DNA from: Burkholderiales bacterium
Lineage (GTDB): Bacteria; Pseudomonadota; Gammaproteobacteria; Burkholderiales; Burkholderiaceae_C
Length of the DNA stretch: 46,141 nt
Reading direction: 5' to 3'
NCBI GenBank assembly: GCA_028868995.1
Contig: JAGWTH010000032.1
Span: forward strand, 1 to 46,141
Shown here: positions 41,173-46,141 of the stretch, one piece after another
How the letters are laid out: each line of letters starts with the position of its first letter
How positions within the stretch are numbered: position 1 is the stretch's first letter
Program-made: the position numbers and the translations under genes
Notes under the pieces: model-generated
Databases searched by the model: none
Told to the model about the DNA's origin: nothing
Seen by the model: only the letters and a program-made list of their open reading frames with translations

Positions 41173-41631
41173 ATGGCTACCCTCGCTTCTTCCTCCCCTT
41201 CCGCGGCCTCCGGCGGCGCCTCGCTGACCTCGGCGCAGAACCTCTTCACCCTCGTCGGGCGCATCCTGATCGCGCTGCTGTTCGTGCCCACCGGCTGGGG
41301 CAAGCTCATGAACTTCTCCGGGACCGTGGCCTACATCACGTCCGGGGGCGTACCCCTGCCCGAGGTGTGCGCGGCCATCGCGATCTTCGTGGAGCTGGGC
41401 CTGGGCCTCGCGCTGCTGGTCGGCTGGCAGGCGCGCTGGGCCGCCCTGGGCCTGGCGATTTTCACCCTCGTGGTCTCGCCGATCTTCCACCACTACTGGT
41501 CGGTGCCCGACGCGCAGGTGTACATGCAGAAGCTGAATTTCTTCAAGAACATGGCCATCGCTGGCGGCCTGCTCGCCTTCGCGTCCTTCGGCGCCGGCGC
41601 CTTCAGCCTCGACGGCCGCGGCCGCGGCTGA
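41173..41631 (+). CDS. DoxX-family membrane protein
   Basis: 152 residues with four hydrophobic segments. LVGRILIALLFVPTGWGKL and FVELGLGLALLVGWQARWAALGLAIF are typical of the DoxX/YphA group, linked in other bacteria to redox or thiol-stress complexes at the inner membrane. It begins 32 bases after the pirin with a strong AAGGAGA ribosome site and is followed 10 bases later by the reductase gene. Confidence 0.88.
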   Translation: MATLASSSPSAASGGASLTSAQNLFTLVGRILIALLFVPTGWGKLMNFSGTVAYITSGGVPLPEVCAAIAIFVELGLGLALLVGWQARWAALGLAIFTLVVSPIFHHYWSVPDAQVYMQKLNFFKNMAIAGGLLAFASFGAGAFSLDGRGRG

Positions 41632-41641
41632 CGCTGCGCGC

Positions 41642-42196
41642 ATGTCCGAGATCGTCGTCGTCTACCACTCCGGCTACGGCCACACGCAGCGCATGGCGCA
41701 GGCCGTGGCGCAGGGGGCGGGCGCGAGCCTGCTGGCGATCGACGCCGACGGCAACCTGCCGCCCGGGGGCTGGGAACAGCTCCAGGCGGCGGACGCCATC
41801 GTCTTCGGCTCGCCCACCTACATGGGCAGCGTGAGCTGGCAGTTCAAGAAGTTCGCCGACGCTTCCTCCCGGCCCTGGTACGCCCAGGCCTGGAAGGACA
41901 AGCTCGCGGCCGGCTTCACCAACAGCGCCGGGATGAGCGGCGACAAGCAGGGCACCCTGCTGACCCTGTTCACCCTGGCCATGCAGCACGGCATGATCTG
42001 GGTGAGCCAGGGCCTGATGCCGGCCAACACGCGCGCGGCCAGGCGCGACGACGTCAACTACCTGGTGTCCTACAGCGGCGCGATCGCCCAGTCGCCCAGC
42101 GACGCCGGCGCCGAGGCCATGTCGCCGGGCGACCTGGAAACCGCGCGGCTGTTCGGCGCGCGGATCGCGGACATCGCCTCGCGCTTCCAGAAGTAG
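41642..42196 (+). CDS. Flavodoxin-like NAD(P)H-dependent oxidoreductase (WrbA-like)
   Basis: 184 residues. The FMN phosphate loop is VVVYHSGYGHTQRMAQAVAQG, followed by IVFGSPTYMGSVSWQFKKFAD and GMSGDKQGTLLTLF, as in the WrbA/flavodoxin fold. It likely reduces quinones by two electrons. The stop codon (TAG at 42194) is also the first part of a dispersed repeat, and the TnpB element lies 75 bases further on. A second, classical WrbA is encoded on the other side of that element. Confidence 0.88.
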   Translation: MSEIVVVYHSGYGHTQRMAQAVAQGAGASLLAIDADGNLPPGGWEQLQAADAIVFGSPTYMGSVSWQFKKFADASSRPWYAQAWKDKLAAGFTNSAGMSGDKQGTLLTLFTLAMQHGMIWVSQGLMPANTRAARRDDVNYLVSYSGAIAQSPSDAGAEAMSPGDLETARLFGARIADIASRFQK

Positions 42197-42231
42197 GGTG
42201 GCGGTGAGCGCGCGCAGCGCCGAACCCCACC
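42193..42231. repeat. Single-arm copy of the GTAGGGTGGCGGTG repeat
   Basis: Starts GTAGGGTGGCGGTGA and ends GAACCCCACC, matching the right arm at 14835-14866 at both ends with a different centre. Its first bases supply the stop codon of the flavodoxin-like gene. Confidence 0.75.
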
Positions 42232-42303
42232 GCCCCGGCAAGTCCATGCGAAAGGCCTCCCGCAGGACTAGGCGTTCACTTAACATGTTGACGTAATCGT
42301 CAT

Positions 42304-42332
42304 AGGCCGCACAGCACCTTGCTGTGCGGCCT
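42304..42332 (+). terminator. Strong hairpin near the left end of the TIR element
   Basis: AGGCCGCACAGC and GCTGTGCGGCCT form a 12-bp perfect stem with a 5-base loop. On the plus strand it runs into TTTCTCTCT, terminator-like. On the minus strand it lies about 105 bases downstream of the tnpB stop, where a guide-type RNA could end. Confidence 0.6.
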
Positions 42333-42437
42333 TTCTCTCTGCGGAAGAAATCTTCGGCGAAGAGCACTCGTGGCAAACGTACGCCGCATCAGCGGCGGCC
42401 CGGGATCCTAGAAGCCCCGGGCTGAGGACCATCTCTT

Positions 42438-44232
42438 CTATCCCGGCGGCGATGGCGCCTGCGCAGGCTCCTCTTTCGAGTCGGAAGCGGTCTCAACGCG
42501 ACAGAGGAACCAGCTGCGAAGCTTTGCGCCCCATAGCTTGCGGTTCGTGCCGACGCCCCAAGCGACATCCTTCCATTGAGCCCCTGCCAGGGCCTTCGTT
42601 CTCTGCGTCCGGGTAGCTGGCAGGTGCGGAAAGACGAGTCGCTCGTCGAACTTCTTGACGAAGTTCCTGGCACCCTCTGTTTTCCAGACGGTGCCCATCA
42701 ATGCTTGCCGCCCAAGCCACAGAGCCGCGGAGGTGTCCGCGTTCATGCGATTGGGCATGCCGTATTTGGTGAAGCCTCCGACCGAGGAGTACGAAGAGTT
42801 CACCAAATAGAGCTTCAGGTGCTGCTTCTCGCAGGCGCGCGCGACCATCTCAGCGAACTGCGCGCTCGGAAGGCTCCCCAGCATGTCGTTGTACGGCTTG
42901 CTCACGGCGCCAGCACGCGCAGCCAACTTCTTTGTGGCGAAGTCCAGATTCTCGATCACCACCGGCAGGTCAAGGCGCTTGGCGCGCCGGGCGAGCTGCG
43001 CGACAACCGTGCCGATCTCCTGCTTGCGCTCCTTGTCCGTACGGCCGCGCAGATCCCAATGCATGAAGCCGGCCTGCACCATCCTGTTGATGACCAGGCG
43101 GTTGCCGTCCGGCTTCACTGCGCACCAAGCGACGCCGCGGGCGTTGAAGTCGAGCCCGAGCACGCCGGCCTCCCGGCTGCGGGCGGTCTGCTCCTCGAAA
43201 CCAGTCGGCAGATCGATGCTCGCCTGCACGTACCACGCAGGGCTGCCGTCGTCCTGCAACCGGCACAAGACGCGCATCGTCACAGGCTGCCTCCCCATGG
43301 CATCGATCAATGCCGCACGTGCCGCGCCCTTGTGTGACACGAAGTCCACCTCATCGATCACGACGAAACGGCACTGCATGCGCAGAGGCATGTCCTTCTG
43401 CTTGCCGCCGGATCGCGGAATGCCGCGTTCGTCCATGCGCTCGTGAGCGATCTTGTCAGTCAGGCGGACTCGCAGCTGATTAGTCTCAGGCAGCCATTGC
43501 ACTTCCGGGTTTCCACTCGGCTTGTCCGTCGCCCCGAGCGACCACCACTGGCCGTCTCGCGCAACGCGCCAGGCCAGCCGCCAGTCCTCAAGGCTGCGAA
43601 ACGGTGTCTCGTCCTCATTGTGAGCGCCTGGTCGCTGGCGCAAGAGCTCCTTGGAGCCGAAGCACAGACCGAAGCGTCCTGCATCGAGCCTCTGGCGAAG
43701 GCCGCGCAGCGTGCCACGTTTGGCGTCCAGTACCCGCTGTTTCTGCTTGACCCAGTTGCGGCAGAAAGCAAGCTCCGACGCGATCTCCCGCAGAGTGGAA
43801 AGCGCCCTGAGGTACTTCGGCGAGCGCTCCCGCCGGCCCGCAGGGGCGGCCTTGTCTCGTTGCGCGCGAACCTTCGCCCGGCGCTTTTCCAGCGCCTTGA
43901 TCTTCTTCTCCTTCTCCGCGATCGCAGCCTGCACGCTTCGAGACGGCCAGTTCCAGCTGCTGGATCTCGTGCTGCTTCAACTGGCCGAGCGCCGCATGCT
44001 TCATGTCGGCAGCGGTCTGCAACGAACCAACTTGCTTGCTGGTGAACCCAAGCTTTGAGAGCTCCGCGTACACCTGCGCCGACGTGAGCCCCTGGCGGAA
44101 CGAGAGGCTCCATGCCTTGCGCAGCCCGAAAGACCAATGTGCCGCGTTGCTCTCAAGCAAGCGGCACATCTCAGGGTCAGGATTCAGGCGGGCTTCGAAG
44201 GTGTGAAGCAAAGCGGTATACTGTAATTTCAT
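42438..44232 (-). pseudogene. tnpB: TnpB-like RuvC nuclease, split by one frameshift
   Basis: The N-terminal part (from ATG 44232, about 99 residues, MKLQYTALLHTFEARLNPD) runs out of frame near 43935-43950. The other frame then carries about 498 residues. The three RuvC motifs are intact: LGLDFNARGVAWCAV (Asp), PVVIENLDFATKK (Glu) and MNADTSAALWLGR (Asp). The usual CxxC zinc finger between motifs II and III is missing; VNSSYSSVGGFTKYG stands in its place, as in a zinc-less TnpB-related subgroup. The reconstructed length (near 597) exceeds typical TnpB (about 400). Function is likely lost unless the frameshift is an error or recoded. Confidence 0.85.
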
Positions 44233-44244
44233 ACAGTATACCGC
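44213..44244 (-). promoter_or_regulatory. 12-bp-arm palindrome with LexA-like box over the tnpB start codon
   Basis: GCGGTATACTGT and ACAGTATACCGC are exact reverse complements around an 8-base centre. The middle reads CTGTAATTTCATACAG (44221-44236), an exact CTGT-N8-ACAG LexA-type match. In the transcript the tnpB AUG would fall in the loop of the hairpin. It could be a repressor operator, a translational lock, or both. Confidence 0.75.
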
Positions 44245-44306
44245 AGCATCAACACGTTAAGTGAACGCCTAGCCCGCAGCAGGCCCTTTTCATGTGCGGA
44301 CGGCGC

Positions 44307-44909
44307 TCAGCCGAACAGCTTCGTCGCGATCGTCGCCACGTGCCGGCCCTGGAAGGCCGCCATGCCCAGCTCCTGTTCGCTCGGCTGGCGCTCGCCCTGG
44401 CCGCCGGCGATGGTGGAGGCGCCGTAGGGGCTGCCGCCCTTGATCTCGTCCAGGCCCATCTGGCGCTGCTCGGCATACGGCAGGCCCACGACGACCATGC
44501 CGTGGTGCAGCAGCGTCGGGTGGAAGGTCAGCAGGGTGCTTTCCTGGCCGCCGTGCTGCGTGGCGCTGGAGGTGAAGACCGAGCCGACCTTGCCCACCAG
44601 CTTGCCGGTGGCCCACAGGGCGCCGGTCTGGTCGAGGAAGGTGCGCATCTGGCCGGTCATGTTGCCGAAGCGCGTGGGCGTGCCGAAGATGATGGCGTCG
44701 TAGTTGGCCAGGTCGGCCGGCTGCGCGACCGGCGCGGCCTGGTTGGCCTTGCCGCCCGCGGCGCGGAAGGCCTCGTCGGCCATGGTCTCGGGCACGCGCT
44801 TGAGGTCGACCTGCGCGCCCGGGACTTCGCGCGCGCCTTTCGCGACGGCCTGCGCCATCGTCTCGATGTGGCCGTAGAAGCTGTGGTACAGGACGAGGAT
44901 CTTTGCCAT
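44307..44909 (-). CDS. wrbA: NAD(P)H:quinone oxidoreductase, WrbA type
   Basis: 200 residues, normal for WrbA. The FMN loop is [59 protein letters not shown] and [12 protein letters not shown] are WrbA hallmarks. It performs two-electron reduction of quinones, protecting against semiquinone radicals. Its transcript converges on the flavodoxin-like gene and is separated from it by the TIR element. It is divergent from the second pirin. Confidence 0.96.
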   Translation of the reverse strand: MAKILVLYHSFYGHIETMAQAVAKGAREVPGAQVDLKRVPETMADEAFRAAGGKANQAAPVAQPADLANYDAIIFGTPTRFGNMTGQMRTFLDQTGALWATGKLVGKVGSVFTSSATQHGGQESTLLTFHPTLLHHGMVVVGLPYAEQRQMGLDEIKGGSPYGASTIAGGQGERQPSEQELGMAAFQGRHVATIATKLFG

Positions 44910-45060
44910 GGAGTGCTTTCCTTCTGTGGTGCGGGGTGAGGGGAAGCCTGCACTCTAGGCCGTGCCGGCGCGCGCGCCGCCCGCCACGATTGACGACACC
45001 ATTCAGTGGATTTCAACGATGCGGCCCCACGGCGCGGGCGCGCATGGCTACCATGTCCCC

Positions 45061-45942
45061 ATGATCCAGCAGCAGCTCGACGGGCATGAGAAGGACCTCG
45101 GTGGCGGCTTCGTCGTGCGGCGCGTGCTGCCGCACGCGCGCCGGCGCAGCGTCGGGCCCTTCATCTTCTTCGACCACTTCGGGCCCGCGGAGGAATCCCC
45201 GGGCGCGAACCACGACGTGCGGCCGCATCCGCACATCGGCCTGGCCACGGTCACCTACCTGTTCGAGGGCGCGATGATGCACCGCGACAGCCTCGGCAGC
45301 GAACAGCTGATCGAGCCCGGCGCGATCAACTGGATGACGGCCGGCCGCGGCATCGTGCATTCCGAGCGGCGGCCGGCGCACCTGCGGGATGCGCGCTACG
45401 TGAACCACGGGCTGCAGCTGTGGACGGCCCTGCCGCTGGCGCAGGAGGAGGCCGAGCCTTCCTTCTCGCATACGCCGGCGGACGCCATCCCCGAATGCAG
45501 CGTGGGCGATGCCCGCGTGCGCGTGCTGGTGGGCGAGGCCTTCGGCGCGCGCTCGCCGGTGCCGGCGCTGTCGCGCACGCTGTACCTGGACCTGTGGCTG
45601 CCCGCGGGCGGCCGCCTGGAGCTGCCGCCGCTCGCGCAGGAGCAGGCCCTGTACCCCGTCGCGGGCGGCGTCGAGTCCGACGGGGCCGCGCTGGCCGAAC
45701 GCCGGATGGCGGTGCTGGAGCCTGGGCGACCCACGACGCTGTTCGCCGCGACAGATACGCGCTTGATGCTGGTAGGCGGCGATGCGCTCGATGCGCCGCG
45801 CCACATGTGGTGGAACTTCGTCTCCAGCCGCAAGGACCGCATCCTGCAGGCCAGCGCGGACTGGGAGGCCATGCGCATGGGCACGGTGGCCGGCGACCCG
45901 GAGTTCATCCCCTTGCCGCCGGCGCGGTTCAACGCGTCGTAG
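45061..45942 (+). CDS. Pirin-family protein
   Basis: 293 residues from the ATG at 45061 (MIQQQLDGHEKDLGGGFVVRRVLPHA). RPHPHIGLATVTYLFEGAMMHRDSLGSEQLIEPGAINWMTAGRGIVHSER is the classical pirin N-terminal cupin with the metal-binding His, His and Glu/His positions. It is longer than the first pirin in this window and belongs to the standard pirin branch. An upstream ATG-free extension is possible but overlaps the wrbA promoter. Divergent from wrbA, it fits an oxidative/electrophile-response set. Confidence 0.93.
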   Translation: MIQQQLDGHEKDLGGGFVVRRVLPHARRRSVGPFIFFDHFGPAEESPGANHDVRPHPHIGLATVTYLFEGAMMHRDSLGSEQLIEPGAINWMTAGRGIVHSERRPAHLRDARYVNHGLQLWTALPLAQEEAEPSFSHTPADAIPECSVGDARVRVLVGEAFGARSPVPALSRTLYLDLWLPAGGRLELPPLAQEQALYPVAGGVESDGAALAERRMAVLEPGRPTTLFAATDTRLMLVGGDALDAPRHMWWNFVSSRKDRILQASADWEAMRMGTVAGDPEFIPLPPARFNAS

Positions 45943-46013
45943 CGCAGGCGCCTGCCCTTCCATCCCTCGGCCCCGGCAGCAGGTGCCGCCGGGCCGCCCG
46001 GGACTAGGGCCTG

Positions 46014-46141
46014 TTAACACAAACCGCGAAGTCCGTCGGCGACCAGCACGAAGCTGAGAAAGCCGAGGAACATCACGTCGAGTTTCTCAAACCGAGAGAA
46101 GATGCGCCTGAAGCCTTTGAGGCGGCGGAACAAGCGCTCGA
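46014..46141 (-). CDS. IS5-family transposase, C-terminal end (cut by the window)
   Basis: The minus strand encodes ERLFRRLKGFRRIFSRFEKL followed by DVMFLGFLSFVLVADGLR and a TAA, the typical ending of IS5-type DDE transposases. GGGCCTGTTAACAC at 46007-46020 would be the IS terminal inverted repeat, overlapping the stop codon. The rest of the element lies beyond the window. Confidence 0.85.
   Translation of the reverse strand, partial: ERLFRRLKGFRRIFSRFEKLDVMFLGFLSFVLVADGLRGLC

Larger units (their letters stand above)
42271..44269. mobile_element. 2.0-kb element with terminal inverted repeats, carrying only a tnpB-like gene
   Basis: The left end reads GGCGTTCACTTAACATGTTG and the right end, reverse-complemented, GGCGTTCACTTAACGTGTTG; 21 of the first 23 bases match. 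TA flanks both ends, consistent with a TA target duplication. The only gene inside is a frameshifted TnpB-like nuclease; no DDE or tyrosine transposase is present, so it would depend on a transposase elsewhere. It lies in the gap between the convergent flavodoxin-like and wrbA genes. Flanks AAAGGCCT and AGGCCCTTT suggest it landed in their shared hairpin terminator. Confidence 0.82.

Noticed and set aside
42271..44269. IS200/IS605 element
   Set aside because: There is no Y1 transposase, and the ends carry good terminal inverted repeats with TA on both sides, which IS200/IS605 elements lack.

Overview
The window is about 46 kb of high-GC (roughly 70% by eye), gene-dense DNA. It looks like a betaproteobacterium of the order Burkholderiales, probably a Comamonadaceae-type genome. 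This rests on the gcvTHP operon behind a tandem glycine riboswitch, a LexA-box imuA-imuB-dnaE2 mutasome cassette, a PAS-LuxR regulator next to a CoA-transferase pair, ETF-ubiquinone oxidoreductase, and familiar palindromic repeats. The taxon is inferred from gene content only.

Layout. 1-5180: end of an unknown membrane protein gene, then glycine cleavage gcvP, gcvH and gcvT (minus strand) led by a tandem glycine riboswitch. 5.2-11.2 kb: anion:cation symporter, ETF-QO with a clear terminator, an SDR, a transglutaminase-like protein, and two AhpD/CMD-type proteins. 11.2-16.7 kb: a sensor with no output domain, a PAS-LuxR regulator, a two-subunit CoA-transferase, a hairpin repeat, a class III CoA-transferase and a small secreted protein. 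16.7-25.7 kb: alkyladenine glycosylase, an ABC exporter broken by one in-frame stop, the SOS cassette imuA-imuB-dnaE2 (dnaE2 carries an in-frame palindromic insertion), and a Bcr/CflA-type efflux pump.

25.7-28.5 kb is the most unusual part. A complete group II intron (5' GTGCG end, EBS1/EBS2, reverse transcriptase with HNH domain, domains V and VI) interrupts a tRNA-Gly(CCC) gene in the anticodon stem. Inside its domain IV, just ahead of the reverse transcriptase, it carries a second, intact and clearly diverged tRNA-Gly(CCC). The intron therefore seems to bring a replacement for the gene it breaks.

28.6-40.4 kb: an LVIVD-repeat lipoprotein with a frameshift behind two FNR/ANR-like boxes, gabD, alaS, a TlpA-like thioredoxin, a transglutaminase-like exported protein with a probably leaderless promoter, trmB, gluQRS and a LysR regulator. 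40.4-46.1 kb: a redox/electrophile-stress set (pirin, DoxX, flavodoxin-like reductase, WrbA, second pirin). It is interrupted by a 2.0-kb element with terminal inverted repeats that carries only a frameshifted TnpB-like RuvC nuclease. The tnpB start codon lies inside a 12-bp-arm palindrome that contains a LexA-like box. The window ends in the tail of an IS5-type transposase.

Three genes (ABC exporter, LVIVD lipoprotein, TnpB) each carry a single disabling change. These could be real decay or sequencing errors.
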